Shown piece by piece: positions 35,609-47,588 of a DNA stretch of 64,000 bases. The stretch lies in the NCBI GenBank assembly GCA_002633025.1, contig NMRB01002206.1:1-64000 (forward strand), read 5' to 3'. Within the stretch, counting starts at the first letter, position 1. Every line of letters starts with the position of its first letter. The translations under genes were made by a program, and so were the position numbers. This stretch comes from Notospermus geniculatus (taxonomy: Eukaryota; Nemertea; Pilidiophora; Heteronemertea; Lineidae). The notes below the pieces were generated by a model. It did not search any database. It was not told the DNA's origin and saw only the letters and a list, made by a program, of their open reading frames with translations.

Positions 35609-35931
35609 TCATTATTAAACTACTGCTAGTTATGCATTGGTGCACGACAACAACTCCGCTAATAAAGGAGGCGAAACAACGAAGGAACGAGTATGAAAAA
35701 TTAATGATGGTTTATTATATACAGCTAAAAATCACAGTTCGAGTCTGCAGAAGTTGTTTTCGTATTTGAGAGTAACAAAATTGAGTAATCATGGTACTCA
35801 TGAATACATATTGAGTGCAACTAAATAGTATAACAGCCGAATTGCGAGTGTGCTAAACATAAATATATCGTATTTCTAAATTCAACTCCTTGTTTGTTCT
35901 GGTCTATGCCTACGTCTGTTCGGGCAAGTGA

Positions 35932-36138
35932 TTTCAATGAACTCCAGTTCCCCTGAAGTTTTACTAAATATTTTTCAATGAACTCCAGTGCCCATGAAGT
36001 TTTACAAAATATTTTTCAATGAACTCCAGTTCCCATGAAGTTTTACTAAATATTTTTCAATGAACTCCAGTGCCCATGAAGTTTTACTGAATATTTTTCA
36101 ATGAACTCCAGTTCCCCTGAAGTTTTACTAAATATTTT
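35932..36138. repeat. 41-bp minisatellite, five copies
   Basis: The unit is caatgaactccagtgcccat followed by gaagttttactaaatattttt, with alternating gttcc and gtgcc variants. Confidence 0.9.
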
Positions 36139-36239
36139 TTATGTGCATGTACATGTATGGGGTTTACTGACCAATCAGAACACGTGCTTAAATTTTTCTC
36201 TTGGTGCTCATACTGGCTTAAACAACGAAGGTCGAACCA

Positions 36240-36325
36240 CACGGGGGGGGGGCGTGCAAAATAGGTACAGCGCCTTGAAGAATCCCAACATCTCCCCCCC
36301 CCCCCCCCTNCCCCCCCCCCCAGTT
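36240..36325. repeat. Poly-G and poly-C tracts
   Basis: A run of ten G at about 36243 and C runs interrupted by one T and one N at about 36293-36322. Tract length is probably unreliable. Confidence 0.8.
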
Positions 36326-36513
36326 AATTTTATTTGGCAGTTTTCTTCATGCCCAAATTTTTTTAGTACTTTCTTGGTAAGTTTTTCAAATGCAACAAAA
36401 AGCGAGTATTTCCATCAGCTATTGCTATAAGTACCGCACCTCCAGCATATATTCCGTAAAATTTGTGTCTGCAGACATGTTGCTAACTCTTAAACTCCCT
36501 TTTCGAACTCGGC

Positions 36514-36713
36514 CTTAAAAGGGGCTGTTTATTTTCGTCAATTGAAGAATCGGAGTTGTGATCCTTGAGAAAATGGAGAAAGCTATGAAGCTGCGAATTG
36601 CGGAGATTATTCTTCCAGCACAACATGCAATTTGCAAGTGCATAGCTTTTTCCGTTTTCCCAAGGATCACAACTCAGATTCCTCAAGTGAGGAAAATGAA
36701 CAGCCCCTTTAAT
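36514..36713. mobile_element. MITE with AAAGGGGCTGTT ends, copy 1
   Basis: ttaaaaggggctgtttattt and its inverse aatgaacagcccctttaa. The inner arms carry gttgtgatccttg and gaaagctatgaagctgc. Copy 2 in the reverse arrangement is at 63675-63879. Confidence 0.8.
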
Positions 36714-36956
36714 CCACCCTGCCTGCTGATTACGTAAGTGGAACAACAGCACACACCCAAAACGCATACAAATCTAGAATGAGAACTCCTTCAAGCGACT
36801 TGGCAGTTAAGATACAAAGAAACCAAAGCAGGGTAAGAAGAGTATAAAAGCCTAAAACGCTCCGACTTGGAACGGTATGTTTGAATTTAGGATGACACAA
36901 CTTGATCTGACGGTAAGACTTGATGCCATTTTTATACTCAATGTTGATGACCTACT

Positions 36957-37065
36957 GAAAGTCATACGAGAGCTAGCCTAGCCGTCGATTCGTTTTTTTC
37001 AAACAAGAGTTATGAACGTCAGATGAAAGTGGCATGCTTCCATGTTAAATAATCAGATTGATGAT
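36957..37065. repeat. Partial arm of the 'gttcatgagagctac' foldback family
   Basis: tcatacgagagctagcctagc and the following tcgattcgttttttt match one arm of 4020-4333. No opposite arm was found nearby. Confidence 0.55.
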
Positions 37066-37854
37066 CGATTCTGACCAGCACTTCACGTTTTTTTTTCATT
37101 CTGATTCTCACTCTGTAATATCTATCAGCGTTTCTGTGTCTGACTGTTCCCCTTTATTGTAATGCCCTATCAAACAATCATGGTCTTATTAGCTGTCGAA
37201 TGTCATCACGTTCCGAATACAAAGAAAACACTGAGAAACTGGGGACATTGACAGATGTTACATCGGCATCAAAATTTAGAGTGGACAATTACTATGATTG
37301 ATAAGACATTAAGATCTTTGGTAGGTATAAAAACACACAGGATTTGATAACTGTAGCCGAGAATCGTTCATTCTAAAATACATGTGCGTTTTGTAATTCT
37401 CTATAAAGCACACTAAAACTCGTAGTTGCCAGATAAACGCGATAAGCCAAAAAGTAATACCATTTTCTCTCGTATTTTTGCAAATTTCTACAACTTCAGG
37501 TCGCGAAAACTAGAAAGCGTAGGGAAAGATATACATGTACGCCACTTGGAGAAACACACTTTGGTATAAACATTAGATAGTAAAATGGCTAAGTCTACAC
37601 GTACCTGCAGGATTGCCAGTAACATTCAGTGTTTTGACACACCCAAAAACCCACGTGCCCACGTACAAAAATCGACGGAAAAGCGTTTTACCAAACGACT
37701 AAGCACGTAATTAAGAATTTTCGCGTTTTCCAAATAATTTCCCTTTTAAGACTTCTAAAGTCGCCTCCAATGCATATCGAGATCAAAATGAGAACCAGCT
37801 AAGTTAGCTTCAATAATATGATTCATTATCTATGCCGTTGTGCCCTATCCTTAT

Positions 37855-38080
37855 ACTCTAAACTCCCACTTACCTGTCCCATTCCTGAACTCGGAAAAAT
37901 GACCAAATCCTAAGTTGAAGATATCGCACGCTGTCATTCTTTGCCAGGCTCGGGAGTGGGACAAGTAAGTGGACAGGACATTACTGTTTCTGACCATACC
38001 CCACCCCATTATCTTCAACTTAGGATTTAGTCACTTTTTTTCGAGTTCAGGAATGGAACAGGTAAGTGGGGGTTCAGAGT
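37855..38080. mobile_element. MITE with ACTCTAAACTCCCACTTACC ends
   Basis: The left end actctaaactcccacttacctg is inverted at the right (caggtaagtgggggttcagagt). Inner arms pair through tcctaagttgaagat. Confidence 0.8.
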
Positions 38081-38390
38081 AAATAACAACAGGCATACAG
38101 TTTGAATTTACACACGTTTGGAGCGAGGGTAAAGTATTTTTTTCTCACTCGTACGACTGAGAAATAAACGAGTGTGCACTAGTGACAGAATAAATAGTTC
38201 ATATTATTCCACTGCACAGAAGCACGTCGTTTTTCTGCAGGGTAGCCACCGACACCAAGTTCTCTCTTCTCCGAATGGAGTAACATTCAAATCAGAAGGT
38301 GTTGTATCTGTAGTGTAGTAGGTCTTACAGTTAAGGTCATTGCAGCCAGCATTTGAATTACATTGTTTACTGCGACCGTATCTCCCAATC

Positions 38391-38634
38391 TTAGATCGGT
38401 TCCCGACCTCACCGGTAGCATTCGATGCAGAGATCCTCCGTCGGTAGCATCTGACAATCGTCCGTAGACAATGGTAGAGCAGCCAATGAAACAAAAACGT
38501 TGATTGGCTGAAACCATAATTGATTGGTCTTTTGTTGACCGATTACCGCTTCGCGGAGACGGCGATCAGTAGATCATAGACATCAGTCGCAACCAATCTC
38601 AATCATCCTATTGGTGAGATCGGGAACCAATCTA
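38391..38634. mobile_element. MITE, 'ggtgagatcgg' family
   Basis: agatcggttcccgacctcacc and ggtgagatcgggaaccaatc face each other. Inner arms include gattggctg words. Family of 24694 and 58168. Confidence 0.7.
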
Positions 38635-39318
38635 TAGCATTCTCTCATCGTTCATGCGGTAAGCACGTGACAATACAGCGCCGGAGTTCTTGCAAGTGTC
38701 GACAAAATGCAGAACCAAAATATACACAGAAAGCTAGCGTACATTCAGAACTTATATTCGCATGTAGGCCTACATGTACACACATTGACGCATTTATACA
38801 GAGTACATGCATCTAGTACCTAAATTGTATATGTTTCATACATCTTAATAGTTTATTCCGTAGAAAATTATAACTTTTATGTGGTATATATATGTATATC
38901 TCAAACGCAACTTCAAGACTGTACATGTATAAACATATTTACATTACCTGTAACGAACCATTTTGTACCAAGCAACACGCCCATCAAAGAAAAAACATTT
39001 TCTAGTTCAAGATTATCTCTACGTACCTAATCTAATACTTAATGCAACTCTACATGTATATTTACCTATCGGAACCCCCAGTGCAACCTCAACAACTCTT
39101 AATACTATCAGACGAACTACATGCATCTTGCCAGGTATAAGCCTTTCCCTCGAAGACCTATGAAGTTTTGAAATACACCGTAGGCCATGAGCACTTTTTT
39201 ATTTTCTCAAGATTATTTTGAACTTGCAGGTGTAAAGTTAAAGGTCTGCGTTTTTCTGTCATGATTACCACGTTACCGAGCATGGAACTGACGAAATGAT
39301 CAGGAAAATTAACCATCT

Positions 39319-39865
39319 ATGATGACATTCATGGTCAAGGTAAGGAAAAAGAAGTTCCTATCTATGGTTAGCAAGGCCAAGGGAAGGAAACAGAAGTTCC
39401 TGTCTATGGTTACCAAGGCCAAGGAAATGAAACAGAAGTTCCTGTTTATGGTTACCATGGCCAAGGAAAGGAAACAGAAGTTCCTGTCTATGGTTACCAT
39501 AGCCAACGAAAGGAAACAGAAGTTCCTATCTATGGTTGCCATGGCCGAGGGAAGGAAACAGAAGTTCCTATAGGAGGTTACCATGGCCAAGAGAAGGAAA
39601 CAAAAGTTCGTATCTACGGTTACCATGGCCGGGGAAAGGAAACAGAAGTTCCTGTGTATGGTTACCATGGCCGAGGGAAGGAAACAGAGGTTCCTGTCTA
39701 TGATGGTTACCATGGCAAGACAAGGAAACAGAAGTTCCTGTCTATGGTTACCATGGCCAAGGGAAGGAAACAGAAGTTCCTATCATGGCTACCATGGCCA
39801 AGAGAAGGAAACGGACGTTCATATCTATGGTCACCATGGCCAATGCAAGGAAACAGAAGAGTTTG
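39319..39865. repeat. 42-bp minisatellite, about 13 copies, open on both strands
   Basis: The unit is ggttaccatggccaaggaaa followed by ggaaacagaagttcctgtctat. Because 42 is a multiple of three, frames stay open on both strands: the plus strand reads a 14-residue repeat MVTMAKERKQKFLS and the minus strand MVTIDRNFCFLSLA. Copies carry frame-breaking length changes (for example tctatgatggtt near 39700) and no splice or start context, so this is treated as a non-coding satellite. Confidence 0.85.
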
Positions 39866-40259
39866 AATTTAAACGTGTCACTTTATCTGTTAGACGTTCT
39901 TTATCTGAAGAGTGATTTTGCAGAAAAAAAAATTCATGGTCGCGTGTGAATTTGGTGCTCAAAATTAATAGACAATTGAGTTATTCAGGTACGAGTATTT
40001 TGTAAACGTACATGTATATTGCCTTTGAACATGTCCTTAGTTTCTGACCCGAGTGGGTTTCGCCACTTCCAAATCAACATCAATGCATTTTTACAGAATA
40101 TTTACAGCGTGTATCGTTTAACACTAAGTTAACTGACCGCTCTAACTTTGGCTTGCCTTAACAGTTCCATCTCTCATTCAAGTTTTCAAGACACTGATAA
40201 CCTTGTTCAAAACTCGTGTAGATGGAGCTGGTGGATAGTCTATATTGTATAGATTACGT

Positions 40260-40397
40260 AGGGCCGTATGCACGGGTCGGACTTTAGCCTGAAGTGTAGC
40301 TTAAGTTAGACTTTCTCTTTCTCTTTGCTTGAAGCATTGAGAAAAGTCAGACTTTAATGAAAGTGTGGCTGAAGTCTGACCCGTGCATACGGCCCTT
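40260..40397. mobile_element. Hairpin MITE with AGGGCCGTATGCACGGGTC ends
   Basis: gggccgtatgcacgggtcgg and gacccgtgcatacggccct are inverse copies. Inner arms pair through gactttagcctgaagtgt. Confidence 0.8.
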
Positions 40398-40751
40398 AAT
40401 GGCACTCTCTAGTCATTTTTGATAACATGTTTAGGTCACTCATTCTTATTACATGTATCCAGCAATACAGGCGAGTCAGCGCTAACTTTTACCTCTGAAT
40501 TCGTTCTCGTACAGAACTACCAAAAGAATGCAACGACTGTAGATGTGCTACCATCAGAATCGAATACTTTTACTGCCTAGGAAATTACCCCGTCCATGTC
40601 CACGACATGAGTATACAGTTGAGAAGGCACAATTCTGCGAACGGCATAAACCTCATAAGAGCTATTCCCATAAACAAACTTGCCCCTCTGACTCTCATAC
40701 CAAATGTTGAAATCCGGATCTGAGAAAGACCACTTGGGTGGAATTAATAGT

Positions 40752-40867
40752 GGGTCATATGAATAAAGACCAGCAAATGCTTTTACCTCAGATTTTTACA
40801 GCATTACCTTGTGCATTTGTATAGCTAAATTCAAGTAAAAGCATTTACTAGTCTTTATTCATATGGC
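40752..40867. mobile_element. Hairpin MITE with TCATATGAATAAAGACC ends
   Basis: gtcatatgaataaagaccag and the inverse actagtctttattcatatgg. Shares aagcatttgctt words with 7305-7418. Confidence 0.75.
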
Positions 40868-41869
40868 CAGTTGACTAATTTGCCATTTTCCCCAATTATT
40901 ACCAATTCTTGGGCACGCCTGCATCTTCCTCCTTAGAATTTATACTGTATATTCCAACCCGAAGGTTGACCACGAAGAATACCTATAAACAGAACGTCTA
41001 CACAAATACAACACTACTGTATTTTTTTGGTTTAAAAAACTCACTGACACCCAATGCATAAATGTCCTTTACAACAAGAAGATGTTGGTGAAAATGCATA
41101 CTCATTTTTGCTCTCAACTATTTATAAGTAAAATAATTCTGTGACGTGTCCTTGTTCAGGTAAAAAGGACTACTTCCTACATCTGGCAAATAAAGCCACG
41201 CTAACAGGTAACGAGTATACCTTTTATACTTGAGTGGAACCAGTAGCTATACAGTCCCTGCCACTTCAAGAGCGATTTGCTGTTGTTAAACCTTGCCATT
41301 CAGGTACACACCCTCAGCACAAGTGCCCGTACTGGCCAGACACCTCTCTCTGCAACGTTTGGAGTTTGGACACTTGTCGTGAGGGGTGTGTAGGTCACTG
41401 TGGGTTGTACGACTTTCTGGCCATCGCACCTGACACAGTTCAACAAGTGCAAAGATCTCGACCCCAAGTGCAGCCACCATTTTTTGACACCAAAGGCCCC
41501 AGCACTCAAAAGGGGCCTCGCATGTGGCAGGATTGGCAGTGGCACAATCCCAGCCTGATAAGCTATCTCACCCCCACAAAATTCTACTCTCCCTAACACC
41601 ATAGGCTTCTTCCGACAGAATAGAAAGATAACTGCAAGTGTACGAGTGTACCATTAGAAACACCCACGGTGATTGGACCTTCTGTAGAGCTGCATCTTGC
41701 CATTTTTTGTGTTTCAAGTCAGTTTCACCAACTTTACGTCCAGTTTGACTGATCACAATACCGAGATTCAGAATTTTCTCGAGAACGACAACGAAAGAAA
41801 TGGATCTATCTCTGCGGGGTGCCTCATTCCACAAAACGATGGATAGGCCTACCTGTAGTATTTACCATG

Positions 41870-42560
41870 GATAATTATCATGGCGTCAGAGATACCCTAT
41901 GAACCAATGAAGACTTATTTTATCAAGTGACTTCTGAGGAACGTTTTGAAGTCGTCTTTGAGATACCCAATGTCGTCAGAGATACCCCACAGAATCAATG
42001 AAACAATGAAGTCATTATTTCTGAACTGATTTCTGAGAATGACAACGAGTTGGAGTCGTTCTTGAGATACCCCAATGTCATCTCAGATACCCCACTGATA
42101 CCCCAATGGAGTGTCTATTTCTCAATGGAGTTTCTATTTCTCAAGGGAGTTTCTATTTCTCAAGGGAGTTTCTATTTCTCAAGTGAGTTTCTGAGAATGA
42201 CAATACTTGAAGTCGTTCTTGATCTACCCCACTGTCATTCGAGATATCCCACTGACACCCCAATGAGCCAATGGACCAATGAAGTCATTACTTGTCAACC
42301 GACTTCTCAGACTGACAATGACTTGGAGTCAATCTTGAGATACCCCAATGTCGTCTCAGGTAGGCCTACTCCTTTGAACCAATGAACCAACGAAGTGCCC
42401 ATTTCTCAAGTGATTTTTGAGAATGACAAAAAATTGAAGTCGTTCTTGAGATTAGAGAAACAGCCTACCTCTACCCCCACTGAACCAATGAACCAATAAA
42501 GTCACTACTTCATATTAACTGATTTCTGACAGTGACAAAGATTTGAAGTCGTTTTTGTGT
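41870..42560. repeat. Diverged long-period repeats with an inner 21-bp array
   Basis: The themes gagataccccaatgtc, tctgagaatgacaa and gaagtcgttcttgag recur about every 100 bp. An inner array at about 42112-42185 repeats ggagtttctatttctcaagg. Non-coding. Confidence 0.65.
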
Positions 42561-42561
42561 T

Positions 42562-44310
42562 CGTCAATTTTTCGAACGTACACTCGCTAATTTCTAACAC
42601 GATGGCCCAACAGACTCAAATGAAACAATTGTTATTCGACAGCAAAGTTGCAGAGGACACTACCGTACAATTCAATGATCTACAGATGGCATGGCAGTAC
42701 CTTGCACATTGATATCTAGATGGTTGCTATGGTTACAAGAAGGAAGACAGGCAAAGACACAAAGAAAGTAATAAAAATGAGTATGCTCAGGAGATACGAT
42801 GAAAATGGATGTTTAGCATTATCTCAAAGCAAGGCATGGACCATGGTGTTACAGCATACAGCCAGTGCGTGTATCCTGGATGGGGGTTTCGTGGAGACAT
42901 TGTCGCCGTTATGTCACCGAACGCAGCTCCTATGCACCTTAAGTCAATGCCCCGAAATGTATTGAATATTTAAGTACATCGAATAGAACATTTTGGGTCC
43001 ACCACTCGTGGTTACAGAATGGACATACGGAAGAATCCCACTTACCTCACATCGGCGGTCAGGGCTTGAATACATTGTATACACCTATCTGTGAGTCCGT
43101 TTCGCCCGCAGGTCCCGTCAAGTGAAGAGAACAGGGCGTTATAAAAAATAACCCCGACGTAGCCCTTCTGGTGCACTCATATCGGATCACGATTTTATTG
43201 CCTACAATTACGGGGCGGCAAAGATTTGTAGGTCCCAATTCCGGATTATTACGAAAGCTCGTGGTCATGTACAAATACCAGTCATCGTTAGGATGCGATT
43301 ACACCACGATTACGCAGAGCTTCTGTGAAGCCTTTGTTAAAAACATGTAACCAACGTGCCCACATACCGTGTAGCTCCAATCGCAGACTTGTGGAATAGG
43401 TAACAATTGATTAGGCCTAGGCGTAATACCTGTATAAACTCATGTCGTCATGTGTTATTCTTATACAACCCTTATATGTATATCCAGTCATAAATTTGAC
43501 GGACTTATAACTTTTTAAAGGTGTACCCAATATGAGGTTCAGTCGGATTCTCCCGTATGTAGGCTATAATACATGCACTGTACATGCACATCCAGAATGT
43601 TCAAACAATATCATAGCAACTGGAACTTCACAAATGCTTTTCACATAGGCCTATTAAGCAAAATTGACGTGAAACAGTGGTAAGGAGCATCCATACTGAA
43701 TATATTCTGGCCACCGGTCTACGGACTTTGTGTCATGACATTGTAGTTTGGGAGAATTCCCCCGGACGCAGGTCCTCTTCCGTGCTGCATAAGTCAACTT
43801 CAGCAACCCAAACCATCCACCAATGATTTTTCTTCTTTATTTCTTCTTTCCTCAAGTACCCGTATGAAAGATTACGTTCTCTGCTATTTCTTTACTTCAA
43901 ACCTCCTTAAGGTACAGTTCCTGCTGCTGACAGCACTCTGGGCTTTCCACGACATACATGTATTGTCACCATCAAGGCTTGTTGACGTTCGAAACTAATC
44001 TCCAAAATCAACGAATATATGTGTTGAAATTCGAAATTAACACTCGAAATCAACTGTTGCATAATCAGATTCATGAATATTTACAAGGGTCAAAGGTCAG
44101 ATCCAGCGCAATGCTGTAAAAAGTAACTAGGGGAACATTCAAAAACGTGGAACTTTCACAGTTCAATAGATTCCTCCATAAATATATCTTCAAGTTCATT
44201 CCGAAAAAACGAGCAACGTAGGAACGAGAATCACCTGACTCATCACGTGATCTATATGCAAATCAGGCATCAGGTGTGTCTGAATCTCGCTGGTTTCCCT
44301 CTGCTTGCGG
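42562..44310. other. Sequence between the repeats and the calmodulin-like gene
   Basis: No gene recognised. Short frames at 42720-42965 (+) and 43059-43274 (-) show no domain. This should include the 3' UTR of the minus-strand calmodulin-like gene near 44.0-44.3 kb; no clear polyadenylation signal was picked out. Confidence 0.35.
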
Positions 44311-44319
44311 TGGCTTGCG

Positions 44320-44366
44320 TCATTGCTTGTTCCCGTCCTGTTTTACTTGCATCATTCTTATAAACT
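44320..44366 (-). CDS. Calmodulin-like gene, last exon
   Basis: On the minus strand, acceptor ctttgcag|AG opens 47 nt ending in TGA. Joined to the previous exon it completes Glu and reads EFIRMM then QVKQDGNKQ. E-F-[VI]-x-M-M is the end of the fourth EF-hand helix in calmodulin, and the intron position inside ...NYE|EF matches the calmodulin gene family. The tail after MM is about seven residues longer than in true calmodulin. Confidence 0.88.
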
Positions 44367-44669
44367 CTGCAAAGATGAAGTTGATGTTTAAAGCCCGTTT
44401 CCACTTCAGGGGATTCCACCGCGGTTTGCGACAAGCGGATCAGCGGTGTTCACAGGCATTGGGACAATTAACATGCCACGTTCATGTACATGTATTGTAA
44501 AACCATCGGAGGATTATCCAAAACCCTGTGAAAACTGGACCGCTCGCTGCAACCCACGGCGGAATTCGCTAATGTAAACGGGCCTTTACACAGTACAAAT
44601 TTCAGAAACAGAGTACCAGTGGAACATCCCTTTTTGTCAATAAACCTTTCTGTGGAACTGAGAAAGCTT

Positions 44670-45002
44670 CAGGGGCCGTATGCATAAAACATCTTGTGTA
44701 AAATTTCCCTTATCTTTTGTTTGGAACAATAGTTTAAGAGAAATTTTACACTTAAGATGTTTTATGCATACGACCCCTTGGGCCGTCTTAAGTGTGAACA
44801 TCTTAAGTGTGAAAAATTCCCCTTATCTATTGTTGTGTAAAATATATTAAGGGAAATTTTTCACTTCAGATGTTTTGTGCATACGGCCCCTGGCGCGATA
44901 TGCATAAAGCATCTTAAGTGTACAATTTCCCTTATCTTTTGTTTGAAACAATAGTTTAAGGGAAATTTTTCACTTAAGATGTTTTATGCATACGACCCCT
45001 GG
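44670..45002. mobile_element. Three adjacent hairpin MITEs, GGCCGTATGCATAAAACATC type
   Basis: Copies at about 44670-44778, 44780-44892 and 44891-45002. Each has near-perfect arms (catcttaagtgtaaaattt-like and the inverse) around a tttgtttggaacaatag-like loop. They stand head to tail in the last intron of the calmodulin-like gene. A single copy is at 30681-30790. Confidence 0.8.
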
Positions 45003-45019
45003 TCCTTTTTGAACTGTTA

Positions 45020-45102
45020 GCAGTTGAGTCACGACACAGGAATCGAACATGCAACCTCTCAGTCACGCCTCGATGCTCAACCACTGCGCCACCGCTGTCT
45101 CC
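45020..45102 (-). repeat. tRNA-derived SINE head
   Basis: The minus strand reads ggtggcgcagtggttgagc (A box) and later gttcgattcctgtg (B box). Intronic in the calmodulin-like gene and on its sense strand. A complete cloverleaf is not evident. Confidence 0.6.
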
Positions 45103-45449
45103 ACACCCAATATAACAGAACTGACAGATTTTTCTCTTGAAGAAATTTAAGTACCTGTATGGTAATAAAGTGGGATCACACTGATTTATGAAAAGCAATA
45201 AAGGGTTACGCCCTGATTAAAGGAATACTGATAAGAGCAGGGAACATTAAGGCCACCGCGCCCGATAGCGGGAATCCTGGGTACAGCGGTATCGGAAAAA
45301 TATAGTGCCCAGGGCAATGTACTCGCTTTGGCTGATGTAGCTTCATCATAACCTAACGTTAAGTGACCTGCTGGCAAAGAAAATAAATATTTCGAACTTT
45401 CTGCAGCAAAGGAAGACTTCCAAAATCTGCCGGACATTTTTGAACCAAC

Positions 45450-45550
45450 CTTCGTAATTGATTCTACCGTCCCCGTCCAAATCTGCCGCTTTAATCATGT
45501 CTTTCAGTTCGGCATCCGTAAGTTGTTCCCCTAGTTTCATCATTGTGTAG
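45450..45550 (-). CDS. Calmodulin-like gene, exon with EF-hand 4
   Basis: 101 nt, phase 2 to phase 1, between ccgacag|C and GAA G|gttggt. It reads YTMMKLGEQLTDAELKDMIK then AADLDGDGRINYE, an EF loop D-x-D-x-D-G-x-I-x-x-x-E whose last Glu comes from the next exon. The frame stays open past the donor to 45346, but that extension loses the EF-hand pattern (GWFKNV instead of EFIRMM), so splicing is preferred even though the donor is not strong. Confidence 0.9.
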
Positions 45551-46075
45551 CTGTCGGAGAAAAAGAACACGTGAAACTCGAAGGAAGAAAGCAGCCATAC
45601 AGCGTACGTCAAGTCCAATGACAAAAGCGATCGACTGCCCAGTTTTCGACGGCTGATACGCCCATAGAGAGCCAACTTGCACGAAAGTGAGTTTTCGCAA
45701 CCGCCCATAAGACCAACGGCTACGCTTGCCTATTGTTCGGGTATACTCAGACAAGAGTATAGAGTTTTCGCCAAGCCCCCGAAACGCCAACGCGAACGCC
45801 AATCCTATTGTCTGATGCCACGAAGAGAGCAACAACAGGATAGACCATCATGTCGGCGTTTCGGGGGTTTTGCGAAAACTCTCCACAGTGAGTTTTCGCA
45901 ACCGCCCTGTTCGGCCAACGATACGCTTATCTTTTGTTCGGCCCCACCCATAAAGTTACGGAAGCTTTGTGAATAAGGTCTCTGATTTCCTCTGGATGGG
46001 TCATGTCGGCCACCATCGACACACCTGACGCGTCCGACATTTCAAAAGGCAAGAGAAAAGACATTCGACACTCAC

Positions 46076-46223
46076 CGCAGCTCTTGCGCGTCTATGAATC
46101 CGTTACCATCACGGTCGAACACTCGGAAGAATTCCCGCATCTCCTCGTCGAAACTTTTCGGCTCTTCTCTCTGCCGTCTGGCCATCATTTTGAGGAATTC
46201 GTCGAATTCTACTGTGCCGTTGC
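46076..46223 (-). CDS. Calmodulin-like gene, exon with EF-hand 2 end and EF-hand 3
   Basis: 148 nt, phase 1 to phase 2, between tttttag|GC and CTG CG|gtgagt. It reads [17 protein letters not shown], then [19 protein letters not shown], then [13 protein letters not shown]. These are the second half of EF loop 2, the central linker (MMAR as in calmodulin, but with REEP in place of KMKD), and a complete EF loop 3 with all calcium-ligand positions present. Confidence 0.95.
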
Positions 46224-47460
46224 CTAAAAAGGAAAAAAAAGAAAAAATATATTATATTTGTTATATTACATGTATATCGTATCGCATCGTATTTGTGGTC
46301 TGTCCAGCGTAGGCGTTTCCCATTTCTACGGATGGCGTTCTTCCTAAAAGGTAAAAACACTGTTAGACGCTAATACTCATGGTACTGGTGCCGCACCACG
46401 AATTGATACTTTGCAAACTCGACGATGCAAATGGGTGTAGTGACTATTCCAGCAGAAACGGGGAAGTTTAGTCCACAGGGGGCACTGTGATCACGAGGCG
46501 GAACAGAACTTGTCACCAATCAACGATCAGCCTTCCTGAGAACCTTACAGGCCACCAGAAACGGTTCCTACCGCTCCCTACAAGACTAGTGCGAGAGGTG
46601 GAGCATCTCCGTTGACCATTATGGTTTAGATGACGATCAGCTTGCAATCGCGCTAGATTTTCGCGGTACTGAAGAAGGCGGTCATTCCATACATAACTGA
46701 AACACCGATATGCACATCGATCGAGCAAGCACTGCTAGAGCCAATCAAAAAGCGTATTACGTTTTCCTTGGCTGCACTTCCCAAACGAAGTGCCCTCTCA
46801 TTGGTCAATCTCGCTGAAGTGTAATAAGTGCCACCTATTGTTACTTCCTGCGTGCGTATCCCCGCTAACCGTGCCTGCGGTTCGTGGCGTACATGATCCA
46901 AACTCACCAACGACACATGGGGACGAATGTACCTATCTTCCGATCATTTCGTTCGGTAGCCTAGCAATTAAACGCAATCGTAGGGTATAATTCTGCCGTC
47001 GCTCGACGAATTCCACGACGGAGGGCGTCCTTAACGAGACCTTAAGGAATCATTGTAGTAAAGAATGTACAACCCATATTTCCGGTAGGTTTTCACGAGT
47101 TAATGACTATCCCGGGCATTCGAGGATCAACATCACGTCACCATGGCGACCGTATCACACTGATGACTGCCTAGTAATGACTCAGAGGTCTCCTTACGAT
47201 CACTGCTATCACCTGCAGTCCCTGATTTCAGCGTCTGTCTTTTTCAATAGCATCACATTTTATACGTTCGCTCGTTTTGGATATTTTCCAATATGCTGTC
47301 ATGGATGGAGGGCTTGAAGCACTAATCTTCGTCTTCCAGTGAGGGCGACTATGGGCCGTTATATCCGCAAATAAATACGTTTCAAAAATAACGACGTTAA
47401 TTCATGATTCAAAACGTACAACATCCTTTTGTATGTCTCCCCCCTAGCTACATGTAGGAG

Positions 47461-47588
47461 GCGTTGGGTGGCGCTGTAGTCGGCAGGACGATCTCGAGTC
47501 GTAAACGAGAAAGACGTTGGGTGGCGCTGTAGTCGTCAGGACGATCTCGAGTCGTTACAGAGAACGACGTTGGGTGGCGCTGTAGTCC
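47461..47588. repeat. 53-bp tandem triplet
   Basis: cgttgggtggcgctgtagtc followed by a caggacgatctcgagtcgt block, three times (starts near 47462, 47515, 47568), the last truncated. Intronic in the calmodulin-like gene. Confidence 0.8.

Noticed and set aside
39309-39713. 134-codon minus-strand frame as a membrane protein gene
   Set aside because: It is the mirror of the 42-bp satellite, with hydrophobic repeats produced by the unit sequence; no start, splice or flanking coding context.
41234-41602. Cys/Pro-rich 120-codon frame (and the 100-codon frame opposite)
   Set aside because: Both strands are open over the same bases and neither shows a domain; probably part of an unrecognised repeat.
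45346-45449. Read-through C-terminus of the calmodulin-like protein after NYE
   Set aside because: The extension (GWFKNVRQ...) does not complete the EF-hand helix, whereas the exon at 44320-44366 gives EFIRMM in phase with a proper acceptor.
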